From assembly GCF_030063195.1 (NCBI RefSeq), contig NZ_JASISS010000010.1, forward strand, positions 1 through 64,000: a DNA stretch of 64,000 nt, written 5' to 3'. The DNA is from Cryobacterium sp. PH31-AA6 (GTDB lineage Bacteria > Actinomycetota > Actinomycetes > Actinomycetales > Microbacteriaceae). How positions within the stretch are numbered: position 1 is the stretch's first letter; the number at the start of each line of letters is the position of its first letter. The position numbers were made by a program, and so were the translations under genes. Of the stretch, positions 54,110 to 63,313 are shown one piece after another. Under the pieces are notes generated by a model. The model was given only the letters and a program-made list of their open reading frames with translations. It was not told the DNA's origin and did no database searches.

Positions 54110-56056
54110 TCACCGCCGGCGCCGGGTGCCGAAGATGCCGCTGACGACTCCGGTGAGAATCGTCCTGGTCACGGATGACCCGAGCACCTCTTCGAGCACG
54201 CTCTTCTGCGGGCGTGACGTCGTGCGAGCGCGGGCCGAGCCCTGCGTCTGCTTCATCAGGCGGTCGTACTCGGCCTGCGCCTTCTTCTGCGCCTGTGCCT
54301 GTTGCGCTTCGGCGGCATCCGCCTGCTTCTCCAGCTCGGCGGCGGCCTCTGCACGGTCGAGGGCGGCCTGCTCGGCGAGCGCGACCTTGTTTGCGGACTC
54401 CAGCTTGTTCGCGAGCATCTCCCGCGCCGAGTCCCGGTCGATCGCGGCACCGTAGACGGCGAGCAGCGGGGAGGCCGAGACGGTCGCGTCGATCTGCTCC
54501 GCCGGGGTCGGCGACATCGAACCCTGCGGCGCCCGGAGGCGGGTCCAGGCGACGGGGCTCGGGGCTCCCTTCTCGTTCATCACCGTGACGATGGCCTCGC
54601 CGATGCCGAGCACGGTGAGCACCTCCTCGAGGTCGTAGCCCGAGTTCGGGTAGGTGGAGACGGTCGCTCGGAGGGCCTTGGCGTCATCCGGGGTGAACGC
54701 CCGCAGCTGGTGCTGCACCCGGGAGCCGAGCTGGGCGAGCACCTCGCCCGGCACGTCCTTCGGAGTCTGGGTGACGAAGAAGATGCCGACGCCCTTGGAC
54801 CGGATCAGCCGCACGGTCTGGGTGATCGAGGCGAGGAAGTCCTTCGACGCGTCCGTGAACAGGAGGTGTGCCTCGTCGAAGAAGAAGACCAGTTTGGGCT
54901 TGTCGAGGTCGCCGACCTCCGGCAGGTCGTTGAACAGGTCGGCCAGCAGCCACATCAGGAAGGTCGAAAAAAGGGCGGGCTTGTCGGCGACGCCGGGCAC
55001 CTCGAGCAGACTGATCATGCCCCGACCGTCGGCCGTGGTGCGGAGGAACTCGGCGGTATCGATCTCCGGCTCGCCGAAGAAGACATCGGCGCCCTCGTTG
55101 GCGAAGACAATGAGTTCACGCAGGATGACACCGACCGTGGCCGGGGACAGCCCACCGAGCTCGGTGAGTTCGCCCTTGCCGGCGTCGCTGATCAGGTAAC
55201 TGAGCACGGCCCGCAGGTCGGTCAGGTCGAGCAGGGGCAGGCCGGCCTGGTCGGCGTAGTGGAAGACGAGGCCGAGGCTGGACTCCTGGGTGTCGTTGAG
55301 GCCGAGCACCTTGCTCAGCAGCAACGGGCCGAAGCCGGCGACCGTTGCGCGCACCGGCACGCCGCGGCCGACGCCGCCGAGCGAGAAGTACTCGGTGGGT
55401 GACGCCGTGCCCGACCAGTCCTGGCCGATGCCCTCGGTGCGGGCCAGCAGTTTCGCGCTCGGGGTGCCCGCGGTGGCGATGCCGGAGAGGTCCCCCTTGA
55501 TGTCGGCCGCGAACACGGACACCCCGTGGGCGGAGAGTTGCTCGGCGAGCATCTGCAGGGTCTTGGTCTTGCCCGTTCCGGTGGCACCGGCGACCAGGCC
55601 GTGCCGGTTGGTCATCGCCAGCGGGATGCGCACGGGCACGTCCGCGCGGGCCTCACCGTTGACCAGGGCCCCCATTTCGAGCGCGGGGCCATCGAAGCTG
55701 TAACCGGCGCGGATGGCCTCCACCTGCGCTGCGCCCAGGGGGCCATCGGCCGGCTGAGCCGCTGCGGCTGCGGGGGCGGGGGCTGCGGTGGCGGTGGCGG
55801 GGGCTGCGGCGGCTGCGGCGGCGGCGGCGGCGGCTGCGGTGGCTTCGGTGGCCGGCGGTGCCGCGGCGGCGGCTGCGGCGGCGGCTTCGGCGGTGGCGGC
55901 GGCCTGCGCAGCGGTAGCCTGGGCGGCGCTCTGGGCGGCTTCGGCGCGCGCGACGGCCGCCCCCGCCTCGGCCTGGGCCGACCGGGCGGCGGCGATCGCG
56001 GCCTCCGCCTGGGCCTTCAGCTCCGATACCTGGTCCACGGGTTCGCTCGGGTTCAT
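54110..56056 (-). CDS. HerA-like ATPase (DUF853 family)
   Basis: A 648-residue protein. The first 165 residues are a coiled, Ala-rich segment (alternating Ala/Glu/Gln then long Ala runs). The ATPase follows: Walker A VAGATGTGKTKTLQML, Walker B KLVFFFDEAHLLF, and FFVTQTPKDVPGEVLAQLGSRVQHQL. C-terminal coiled coil (KKAQAEYDRLMKQTQGSARAR) and basic tail. This is the DUF853 group of HerA/FtsK-type ATPases, whose role is unclear; related HerA proteins work in DNA end processing. The ATG at 56,056 is chosen; the longer frame to 56,401 has no domain support. Confidence 0.88.
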   Translation of the reverse strand: MNPSEPVDQVSELKAQAEAAIAAARSAQAEAGAAVARAEAAQSAAQATAAQAAATAEAAAAAAAAAPPATEATAAAAAAAAAAAAPATATAAPAPAAAAAQPADGPLGAAQVEAIRAGYSFDGPALEMGALVNGEARADVPVRIPLAMTNRHGLVAGATGTGKTKTLQMLAEQLSAHGVSVFAADIKGDLSGIATAGTPSAKLLARTEGIGQDWSGTASPTEYFSLGGVGRGVPVRATVAGFGPLLLSKVLGLNDTQESSLGLVFHYADQAGLPLLDLTDLRAVLSYLISDAGKGELTELGGLSPATVGVILRELIVFANEGADVFFGEPEIDTAEFLRTTADGRGMISLLEVPGVADKPALFSTFLMWLLADLFNDLPEVGDLDKPKLVFFFDEAHLLFTDASKDFLASITQTVRLIRSKGVGIFFVTQTPKDVPGEVLAQLGSRVQHQLRAFTPDDAKALRATVSTYPNSGYDLEEVLTVLGIGEAIVTVMNEKGAPSPVAWTRLRAPQGSMSPTPAEQIDATVSASPLLAVYGAAIDRDSAREMLANKLESANKVALAEQAALDRAEAAAELEKQADAAEAQQAQAQKKAQAEYDRLMKQTQGSARARTTSRPQKSVLEEVLGSSVTRTILTGVVSGIFGTRRRR

Positions 56057-56160
56057 GGCCTGAATCCTAGACCCGGGAGGCCCTGCGCGGTCGGGGAATC
56101 CGAACCGACCGGTCGGGCCGGTTCGGGAGCCGGGTCGGGCTTCGGCGCATCCGTCGTCGC

Positions 56161-56931
56161 CTATGGGGTCGGCGACATGAAGACGTACCCGGAGTCGGCG
56201 TCCAGCTCGGCGCGGAGGCCCTGGCCCAGAGCCTCCGTGAACAGCGCCCGGGAGCGCGCGCGCAGGCTGCTCGCGGCGGCCGGGTCGTCGGCCCGCAGCC
56301 GCTCGTAGTCGACGTCGAGCGGCAGTCGCAGGCGCGCCTCCCCGATCGGTCGCGGGGTGCCGGCGAGGGCATCCGTCACCCGCGCGGACACGAGCAGCCA
56401 ACGCACCTCGAAGCGGTCGCTCCGGTCGCTGCCGGTGATGACGTCATCCAGACGCCCGTAGAAGTCGGGCAGGAACCGCACGACTTCCGCGCCCAGCTTG
56501 ACCAGGTTGAAGTGCGCGTTGCGCCTGATCAAGGGGTCAAAGGTCCAGCGCATCTCGGTGACGCCATGCTCGAGGCAGACCGCCCGTTGGAAGAGCTTGA
56601 GGGCGTAGCCGACGCCGCCGCTGCGCCGCCACGGCACGACCGCGGCCATGTGAGAGTGCAGGTGGACGCCGTCGCTCCAGCCGAGGAAGCCCAGCGTCGC
56701 GCCGACCGCCTTGCCGCCCTCGCTGGCGATCAGCACGGTGTTCCCGGCGTAGTCGAGGGCGAGGAGCATCGACCGGTCCGGGCTGCGCCCCGCCCCCCAG
56801 GTGCGCTCGAACAGACCGATGACCGGGGCCATGTCGCCGGATTCGGCCATCCGCACGGTCACGCCGGCCGCCTCGGCAGCGGCATCCGCCAGCCGGTAGG
56901 CCTCGGCGACAATCTCGGGCGCAACGCTCAT
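56161..56931 (-). CDS. GNAT-superfamily acetyltransferase (COG3375-like)
   Basis: A 256-residue protein starting MSVAPEIVAEAYRLADAAAEAAGVTVRMAE. The GNAT-like core has VGATLGFLGWSDGVHLHSHMAAVVPWRRSGGVGYALK and MRWTFDPLIRRNAHFNLVKLGAEV, matching a predicted acetyltransferase family of actinobacteria with no firm substrate. The longer frame to 56,997 runs into the inverted repeat, so the ATG at 56,931 is used. Confidence 0.8.
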   Translation of the reverse strand: MSVAPEIVAEAYRLADAAAEAAGVTVRMAESGDMAPVIGLFERTWGAGRSPDRSMLLALDYAGNTVLIASEGGKAVGATLGFLGWSDGVHLHSHMAAVVPWRRSGGVGYALKLFQRAVCLEHGVTEMRWTFDPLIRRNAHFNLVKLGAEVVRFLPDFYGRLDDVITGSDRSDRFEVRWLLVSARVTDALAGTPRPIGEARLRLPLDVDYERLRADDPAAASSLRARSRALFTEALGQGLRAELDADSGYVFMSPTP

Positions 56932-56960
56932 GCAACGAGTAGACCACATCCGTCCGTCGT

Positions 56961-57040
56961 GCATAACTCCTGCAATTTCGATAATTTCCGCCGACATCGG
57001 CCGAAAATGGGCCTTTCGGCAGAATTTGCAGGAGTTATGC
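56961..57040. repeat. Inverted repeat, MITE-like, copy 2
   Basis: gcataactcctgcaa (56,961-56,975) pairs with ttgcaggagttatgc (57,026-57,040) around 50 bases that contain a second small hairpin (ccgacatcggcc / ggcctttcggc area). The arms are the same as at 43,748-43,840. It lies between the acetyltransferase start and the oxidoreductase stop. Confidence 0.88.
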
Positions 57041-57054
57041 GTAACCCCGACGGA

Positions 57055-58428
57055 CTAGTGGCCTCGGCCCGAGACCACGTCGGCGAGGCTGGCCAGCGGG
57101 GAGGTGGTCCGCCGCCGGGTCAACTCGGCGTGGTCGGCGAACGAGTAGGCCCGGTAGAGCGCGTGCACGGCGAGCCAGCGGAGCGGCTCCGGCTCCCAGT
57201 TGCGCACCCGGTGGTTCACCCACGGCAGCCCGGTCAGCGCGGTGTCCCGATCGAGGATCAGATCCGTCAGGGTGCGCCCGGCCAGGTTCGTCGTGGCCAC
57301 CCCGGTGCCCACGTAGCCGCCGGCCCAGGCCAGACCGGTGACCGGGTCGAGCCCGACGGTCGCCGCCCAGTCGCGCGGCACACCGAGTACGCCGGACCAG
57401 GCGTGGTCGATCGCCACTCCGGCGGTCGCCGGGAAGAACCGGGTCAGGATGCCGCGCAGCGCCTCGACCGTGCTCGCCGGGGTGTGCCCGTCCGAATCGG
57501 TTTGCGAGCCGTAGCGGTAGGGCACGCCCCGGCCTCCGATCGCGATCCGGTCGTCGGCCGTTCGCTGCGCGTACATGTACGCGTGCGCCATGTCCCCGAG
57601 GGTCTCGAGGCCGTCCCAGCCGATGCTCTCCCACACCTCGGCGCCGAGCGGCGCGGTCGCGATCAGCGAGGAGTTCATCGGCAGCCAGGCCCGGTGCAGA
57701 CCCTTCAGCCCCGCGGTGAAGCCCTCCGTGGCGCGCACCACGAATTCCGCGGTCACCGCCCCGTGCTCGGTCTCCGCCCGGCGCGGCGTGATCTCGCTCA
57801 CCCGGGTGTTCTCGTAGATTTCCACGCCGAGTGCCTCGACCACCGCGGCGAGCCCGGCGACGAGCCGGGCCGGGTGGATCCGGGCACAGTGCGGATGCCA
57901 CATCGCGCCGGTGGTGCCGGCCACGTCGATGCGGGCGCGCGCCGCCGCCGGGGAGAGGAGTTCGACATCCGTCATCTCCCAGCGCTGTTCGGCCCGCGCG
58001 GTCGCCTCGAGCCGCTGCTGTTGCGGCCCGTCGTAGGCCACGGTGAACTCTCCACCCTTGACGATGTCGGCGTCGATGCCCTCGGCCGCGGCGACCCGGA
58101 TCACCTCGTCGACCGTCTCGTTCATGCTCGTCTGGAACCGGGCGGCTGCCTCGCGACCGTGGCTCGCGACATACTGCTCGCGGCCGCCGGTGACCGAGTT
58201 GGTCAGCCAGCCACCGTTGCGCCCCGAGGCGCCGTAGCCGGCGAAGCGCTGCTCGATGATGACGATCCGCAGCGCCGGCGCGGCCTTCTTCAGGTAGTAG
58301 GCCGTCCAGAGTCCGGTGTACCCGGCTCCGACGATGCACACATCGGCCGTCACCGGGCCGGGCAACGACGGCCGGGTCTCGGCCCGGCCGATCTGGTTCC
58401 ACCAGAACGAGACCTCCCCGTTGATCAT
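57055..58428 (-). CDS. FAD-dependent amine/amino-acid oxidoreductase (DadA/PuuB-like)
   Basis: A 457-residue flavoprotein starting MINGEVSFWWNQIGRAETRP. The FAD motif is VCIVGAGYTGLWTAYYL (30-46), followed by QRFAGYGASGRNGGW and a C-terminal GYVGTGVATTNLAGRTL. This is the pattern of the DAO family close to gamma-glutamylputrescine oxidase. It overlaps the upstream saccharopine dehydrogenase-like gene as ATGA. The pair may act in polyamine or amino-acid catabolism, but the substrate is not readable. Confidence 0.88.
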   Translation of the reverse strand: MINGEVSFWWNQIGRAETRPSLPGPVTADVCIVGAGYTGLWTAYYLKKAAPALRIVIIEQRFAGYGASGRNGGWLTNSVTGGREQYVASHGREAAARFQTSMNETVDEVIRVAAAEGIDADIVKGGEFTVAYDGPQQQRLEATARAEQRWEMTDVELLSPAAARARIDVAGTTGAMWHPHCARIHPARLVAGLAAVVEALGVEIYENTRVSEITPRRAETEHGAVTAEFVVRATEGFTAGLKGLHRAWLPMNSSLIATAPLGAEVWESIGWDGLETLGDMAHAYMYAQRTADDRIAIGGRGVPYRYGSQTDSDGHTPASTVEALRGILTRFFPATAGVAIDHAWSGVLGVPRDWAATVGLDPVTGLAWAGGYVGTGVATTNLAGRTLTDLILDRDTALTGLPWVNHRVRNWEPEPLRWLAVHALYRAYSFADHAELTRRRTTSPLASLADVVSGRGH

Positions 58429-59708
58429 GCGCGCGCGGCCAGCCGGTCTTCCATCCCCCACGCCTGCCCGTAGCCACCCTCCTCGATCGGAGCGCTCATC
58501 AGGTCGAGGAAAGGCTTGGCGTCCATCGCCTCCGGACCGAGCACGCCGATGCCCGACCAGGTGCCGGCGGCCAGCAGTTCGAGCGCGATCACCGGGCCCA
58601 GGGCGGTCTGCCAGACGACACACTGGGCGTCGTACTCACGCATCGTCCACTCGTTGTCGCTCAGGTGATAGAGGTAGACCTCGCGCGGTTTGCCGTCGAG
58701 TCCGGTGCCCGTGACCCACACCCCGGCGCAGGTCCTGCCGGTCATCCGCGGGCCGATCGTGGCCGGGTCAGGCAGGGCTGCGGCGACGACGTCGCGCGGG
58801 GCGACCAGCACCGGGCCATCCACACTCCGCACGCTCACCGGTTCGACGTCGTCGAGGCCGAGCCGGTGCAGGGTCCCCAGCACTCCGATGAACTCCTCGC
58901 CCAGGCCGTACTTGAAGGTGACCCGCTTCGCGTCGAGCCAGCGCGGCATCAGCAGCACCTCCTCGTGCTCCACGTTGACGCACTCGACCGGGCCGATGCC
59001 GCCGGGGAAATCGAAAATCTCCGGCTCGCTGAACGGTTCGGTGGTGAACCAGCCGCGCTCCTTCTCGAAGATCACCGGCGGGTTCAGGCACTCCTCGATC
59101 GTGGTCCAGATGTTGAAGGAGGGCGCGAAGATCTCGTTGCCTGCCTCGTCGTGCACGACCAGGTTCGCGCCGTCGCGGGTGCCGAGCTCGTCGATCTCGC
59201 TGAACAGGTGGTCGGAGGCGTAGCGCGCGAACACGTCGGACAGTCCCGGCTCGACGCCCATCCCCACGAGGGCCAGGCGGCCGGCGGTCTCCCAGTCGCC
59301 GGCCTGCGCGAATTGGTCGTCGCCGAGCATGACGCCGGTCTCCGCGTACGGGTTGGTCGGGTGCGGCTCGGACAGGGTCATCGCCATGTCCAGGTAGTCG
59401 CAGCCGGCGGCGAGGGCCCCGGCGAAAATGGTCGGCACGAACCTGGGCTCGACCGCGTTCATCACGTGAGTGGCACCGTGTGCCCGGGCGACGGCCGCGA
59501 CCCGGTCCGGGTCGCCGGCATCGATCTGCGCCGCCGTGAATCGGCTCGCGACCTCCGGCCCCTGCCCCGCCGCGACGGATGCGACGGTGCGTTCCGCCCT
59601 GGCGACGTCATAGTCGCAGACGATGACGTGTTCGAAGAATGTGCGCCGGGCGATGATCTTCACGAACGCGTCGCCGACGCCGCCCGCCCCAACAAGGAGA
59701 ATTCTCAT
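58425..59708 (-). CDS. Saccharopine dehydrogenase-family protein
   Basis: A 427-residue NAD(P)-dependent enzyme beginning MRILLVGAGGVGDAFVKIIAR, with CDYDVARAERTVA (acidic residue selecting the cofactor), HVMNAVEPRFVPTI and GMGVEPGLSDVFARYASDHL. Members of this family include saccharopine, carboxynorspermidine and homospermidine enzymes. Overlap with the FAD oxidoreductase gene (ATGA) implies a shared pathway, possibly polyamine-related. Confidence 0.85.
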   Translation of the reverse strand: MRILLVGAGGVGDAFVKIIARRTFFEHVIVCDYDVARAERTVASVAAGQGPEVASRFTAAQIDAGDPDRVAAVARAHGATHVMNAVEPRFVPTIFAGALAAGCDYLDMAMTLSEPHPTNPYAETGVMLGDDQFAQAGDWETAGRLALVGMGVEPGLSDVFARYASDHLFSEIDELGTRDGANLVVHDEAGNEIFAPSFNIWTTIEECLNPPVIFEKERGWFTTEPFSEPEIFDFPGGIGPVECVNVEHEEVLLMPRWLDAKRVTFKYGLGEEFIGVLGTLHRLGLDDVEPVSVRSVDGPVLVAPRDVVAAALPDPATIGPRMTGRTCAGVWVTGTGLDGKPREVYLYHLSDNEWTMREYDAQCVVWQTALGPVIALELLAAGTWSGIGVLGPEAMDAKPFLDLMSAPIEEGGYGQAWGMEDRLAARA

Positions 59709-59802
59709 GGCATGACGCTACCGCGCGGCATCCACTCGTGTCTGCCCCGCATTCCCTCGCATTCGGCGGAGAACAGGGGCGGAAACGACGCTTTGGCGTG
59801 TT

Positions 59803-60522
59803 TCAGGAGTCGGTTTCGGCGTTTCTTCGCAGTCGACGCGGTGACGGATGCTGCGCCGCGAGTTGCCGTTCACCGTCGAGCTTCGCGGCGACCGGCGCCC
59901 AGAGCAGCACGGCCACCCCCACACCCAGCAGCAGCCCGCCGATGGTATCGGACAGCCAGTGCACACCCAGGTAGGTGCGGCTGACCATCATCACCCCGGT
60001 GTAGAGCGCACCGGCGAGCCACACCCAGACCCGGGGGAAGAGGATGGCCAGGACGACTGCCATGGTGGCCGCGTTGGCCACATGCCCGGACGGGAAGGAG
60101 CCGAAGTCGCTGGTCACCAGCATGTCCTCCGGCCTGGCCCGCCCGAACAGGTTCTTCAACACCTGGACCAGGCCGCTGCTGACGATCGTCGCGGCGAGGA
60201 AATAGCCGGCCGCCCAGAATCGTCGGAGCAGGAGGAACGTGACCAGGACGAGCAGGGGGATGACGATGATCCCGGCGATGCCCGCGCCGATGAAGTTCAT
60301 CGCGAGGGACAGGTACTCCCAGACGGGTGCCCGGTGTTCGATGATCTCGTCCATCCAGGCGGTGTCGATCCGCAACGGCTTGTTGTTGTCGCGGGAGACG
60401 ATGAGCGCGCCGAGTCCGAACGACAGGGCGACAGCGGCCAGGGCGCTGATGAGCGGCCAGCGCCGGGCGATGCGACGCGATGCCGGGGTCGCGGCCGCTT
60501 CAGGAGATCTCTCGCGGGTCAT
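59803..60522 (-). CDS. PAP2-family membrane phosphatase
   Basis: A 239-residue protein with six membrane helices. The three phosphatase motifs are KNLFGRARPED, FPSGHVANA and SRTYLGVHWLSDTIGG, all catalytic His/Arg present. Likely substrates are undecaprenyl pyrophosphate or phosphatidic acid. It stands alone between the saccharopine dehydrogenase-like and MFS genes. Confidence 0.92.
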   Translation of the reverse strand: MTRERSPEAAATPASRRIARRWPLISALAAVALSFGLGALIVSRDNNKPLRIDTAWMDEIIEHRAPVWEYLSLAMNFIGAGIAGIIVIPLLVLVTFLLLRRFWAAGYFLAATIVSSGLVQVLKNLFGRARPEDMLVTSDFGSFPSGHVANAATMAVVLAILFPRVWVWLAGALYTGVMMVSRTYLGVHWLSDTIGGLLLGVGVAVLLWAPVAAKLDGERQLAAQHPSPRRLRRNAETDS

Positions 60523-60581
60523 CCGTCAATATTATGGTGCGGCGCGGTTATGGTGCGGCGCGGTTCAGCGTGGCCCGCGGC

Positions 60582-61859
60582 TCAGTGCCCCAGCGCGGGT
60601 ACGGAGCGCGGACGCACGACGGTCCAGAGCACGACGATCGAGACGAGGGCGGTGGTGCCCATCAACGCGCCCATCGGGATCGCGTTGCCGACGCCGAGCA
60701 CGCCGACGATCGGCGAGATCAGGCCGGCGACTCCGAAGTTCCCTGCGCCGAGGAGAGACGCTGCGGTGCCCGCCTCGTGACCGTGCGCGCTCAGGGCGAT
60801 CACCTGCACGCTCGGCATGGTGAACCCGAAGGCGGCGATGAAGAACCACAGCGGCACGAGAGTGCCCCAGAGTCCGGCGCCGGCAAGATCGAGCAGAACG
60901 ATCGCCGCCGCCGTGATCGCCAGGACCACCGTGGACACGGACAGGATCCACTGCGGGCCGACGTTGAACCGGTGCATCAGCCGCGAGCTCAGCTGCACCC
61001 CCATCACGATGCCGAGGGAGTTGACGGCGAAGAGAATGCCGTACTGCTGCGCGCTGAAGCCGTAGACCTCCTGGAAAAGGAACGATGACGCCGAGAGGTA
61101 GGAGAACAGCCCGGTGAATGTCATCGCCCCGATGATGGCGACCCCAATGAAGATGCGGTCGCTGAGCACGGCCCGGTAGCGCTGGGCGAGGGTGTTGTGG
61201 CCGGCGCTGTGGCGTTCGGTCGCGGGCAGGGTTTCGACGATCAGGAAGGCGACGGCGAGGATGACCACGGTTCCGTAGGCGGCGAGCACCCAGAAGATCC
61301 CGCGCCAGTTCATCACGAGCAACAGCTGGGAACCGATGACCGGGGCGAGCACGGGCGCGAGGCCGCTGATCAGGGCGAGGCGGGACAGCATCCGCACCAG
61401 CGGCTTGCCGCCGAACAGGTCGCGCACCATGGCCAGGGCGACGACGGCGCCGGCCGCCGCGCCGAAGCCCTGCAAGAGGCGGAAGACGCCCAGCCAGACG
61501 ATGTCCTGGGAGAGGGCCGCACCGACGCTCGCCAGAATGTGGAAACCCGTTGCGAGCATGAGCGGGAGTCGGCGACCGACCTTGTCGCTCCACGGGCCGA
61601 CGATGAGTTGGCCGAAACCGAAGCCGATCATCGTGCCGGTCAGGGTGAGTTGGATGGCCGCGACCGAGACGCCGAGCTCGTTCTGCAGAACCGGGAACGC
61701 CGGCAGGTACAGGTCGACGGTGAACGGGCCGAGCGCGGTCAGGGCGCCGAGCACGAGCACGTAGACGAGACGCTGGCGCCTGGTGAGCGCATCCCCGGGG
61801 TGCGGTCCGGTCGACCGAAGCTGGGCCTGGGTGATCACGGGGATGACGGCGGTAGTCAC
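60582..61859 (-). CDS. MFS multidrug efflux transporter (Bcr/CflA-like)
   Basis: A 425-residue protein with 12 predicted membrane helices. Characteristic segments are FTVDLYLPAFPVLQNELGVS, the motif A loop GPWSDKVGRRLPLMLA and RLLQGFGAAAGAVVALAMVRD. It is a proton-driven drug exporter of the Bcr/CflA group. Substrates cannot be deduced. No regulator is adjacent except the ROK protein upstream, separated by 238 bases. Confidence 0.92.
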   Translation of the reverse strand: MTTAVIPVITQAQLRSTGPHPGDALTRRQRLVYVLVLGALTALGPFTVDLYLPAFPVLQNELGVSVAAIQLTLTGTMIGFGFGQLIVGPWSDKVGRRLPLMLATGFHILASVGAALSQDIVWLGVFRLLQGFGAAAGAVVALAMVRDLFGGKPLVRMLSRLALISGLAPVLAPVIGSQLLLVMNWRGIFWVLAAYGTVVILAVAFLIVETLPATERHSAGHNTLAQRYRAVLSDRIFIGVAIIGAMTFTGLFSYLSASSFLFQEVYGFSAQQYGILFAVNSLGIVMGVQLSSRLMHRFNVGPQWILSVSTVVLAITAAAIVLLDLAGAGLWGTLVPLWFFIAAFGFTMPSVQVIALSAHGHEAGTAASLLGAGNFGVAGLISPIVGVLGVGNAIPMGALMGTTALVSIVVLWTVVRPRSVPALGH

Positions 61860-62097
61860 GTGGGGGAATTCCTCGATCTGGGTGCGGACGGTTCAAATGT
61901 GCAAGGGAAGTGGGCGGAGACCGCTGGAGCCGGCCTGTGGGCACAAGCGTCGCTCCAGGCAGCGGCGCCACTCTGGGGGATAAGCCCCGCGCGGCCGTTC
62001 CTATTCCCCGCGCGGGGGACCTGCACCGAAGATTGCGCGAAACGGCCGGATCGCGCAGCGAGCCGTGCCGAGGCGCGACGGGACCGGACGGCGGGTG
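61860..62097. terminator. Intergenic region with GC-rich palindromes after the ROK gene
   Basis: No gene was found. ccccgcgcgg (61,985-61,994) and the self-complementary ccccgcgcgggg (62,006-62,017) form a strong hairpin downstream of the ROK stop, a plausible terminator, though without a T-run. The MFS promoter should lie in the left part. Confidence 0.45.
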
Positions 62098-63279
62098 TCA
62101 GACGAGCGCGACGCCGTTCGGGTGGTCGAGCAGTTCCTCGAAGGCGAGCTCGGCCGCGCCGATCAGGAGCAGGTTGGAGCCCAGTTCGGCCGCGCTGATC
62201 CGCACGCTTCCGAACGAGGACCCGAGGGTCATCGACTCCACGGCGGCGCGCAGCCGGTCGGGGTCGACGGCGAGCAGCGCCGCGAGGAACCCTCCGAGCA
62301 CGACCAGTTGCGGGTTGAGGATGTTGATCGCACCGGCCAGGGCCACCGCGAGGAAGTCCAGCTGCCGGCAGACCTCCTCCCGCACCTGGGGCGAGCCGGA
62401 GGCGAGCAAGGCCTGTTCGAGTTCGTCGGGATCCGCGCTTTCCAGCCCAAGCACCGCGAGCAGCTCCTCCCGGGTCACCTCGGCCTCGAGGGTGCCCTGG
62501 ATCCCGGCCGAATCGGTGCGGGAGCCGCCGCTCACCCGAATGTGGCCGAACTCGCCCGCGTAGCCGGCGATGCCGCCGACCGGATTGCCGCCGACGATCA
62601 TGCCGCCGCCGATGCCGCTCGCACCGCCGTTGAGGTAGATCAGATCGGTGATGCCCCGGCCGGCCCCGAAGTACTGTTCGGCGAGGGCGCCGAGGCTGGC
62701 GTCGTTGTCGGCGAAGACCGGGAACCCGGTCGCGTCCGCGAGCATCTCCTTGAACGGCTCATCGGTCCAGCCGAGGTGCGGGGCGAGGCGCACAAGCCCG
62801 TCGTGGGCGCGCACGAGGCCGGGAACGGCGACGCCGATCGCGACGACCCGGAACCGGGATTCCAGGTCGCCGCGCATCCCCTCGATGACGCTCGTGGCGA
62901 TGTTCACGGCCTCACTCGCACTGGGCGAGTGGTCGGTCGGGTGCCGGATGCGGCGGTGCACCGTGCCATCGAGGCCGACGATTCCGATGGTGACGGCGTC
63001 GATCTCCGGGTTCACGGCCAGCGCGACGACCTCCTCGGCACAGAAGACTATGGGGCTCGGCCGGCCGACCTGGTTCGTGGAATCCGGGTCGCGTTCGCCG
63101 GCGAGGCCGAGTTGGCCGAGCTCACCGACCAGCGCCGAGATCGTGGAACGGTTCAACCCGGTCAGCCGGGTCAGCTGCGCGCGCGAGGTCGGTCCGTTGC
63201 GGTGGACGATGCGGAGAATCGTCGACAGGTTGTGCCGACGCACATCGTCATGGTTGTTCCCCTGCACGGCGATTTCCAT
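62098..63279 (-). CDS. ROK-family transcriptional regulator
   Basis: A 393-residue protein with an N-terminal winged helix-turn-helix (GPTSRAQLTRLTGLNRSTISALVGELGQLGL) and a ROK/sugar-kinase-like domain (VAIGVAVPGLVRAHDG, NDASLGALAEQYFGAGRG, YLNGGASGIGGGMIVGG). The usual zinc motif CxCGxxGCxE is replaced by GSRTDSAGIQGTLEAE, so the three Cys are missing. It lies 34 bases downstream of the beta-glucosidase gene and probably controls it in response to a sugar. Confidence 0.9.
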   Translation of the reverse strand: MEIAVQGNNHDDVRRHNLSTILRIVHRNGPTSRAQLTRLTGLNRSTISALVGELGQLGLAGERDPDSTNQVGRPSPIVFCAEEVVALAVNPEIDAVTIGIVGLDGTVHRRIRHPTDHSPSASEAVNIATSVIEGMRGDLESRFRVVAIGVAVPGLVRAHDGLVRLAPHLGWTDEPFKEMLADATGFPVFADNDASLGALAEQYFGAGRGITDLIYLNGGASGIGGGMIVGGNPVGGIAGYAGEFGHIRVSGGSRTDSAGIQGTLEAEVTREELLAVLGLESADPDELEQALLASGSPQVREEVCRQLDFLAVALAGAINILNPQLVVLGGFLAALLAVDPDRLRAAVESMTLGSSFGSVRISAAELGSNLLLIGAAELAFEELLDHPNGVALV

Positions 63280-63313
63280 TCCACTTGTGAGCCCTCAGGT
63301 TAGCGCCCCGGCG

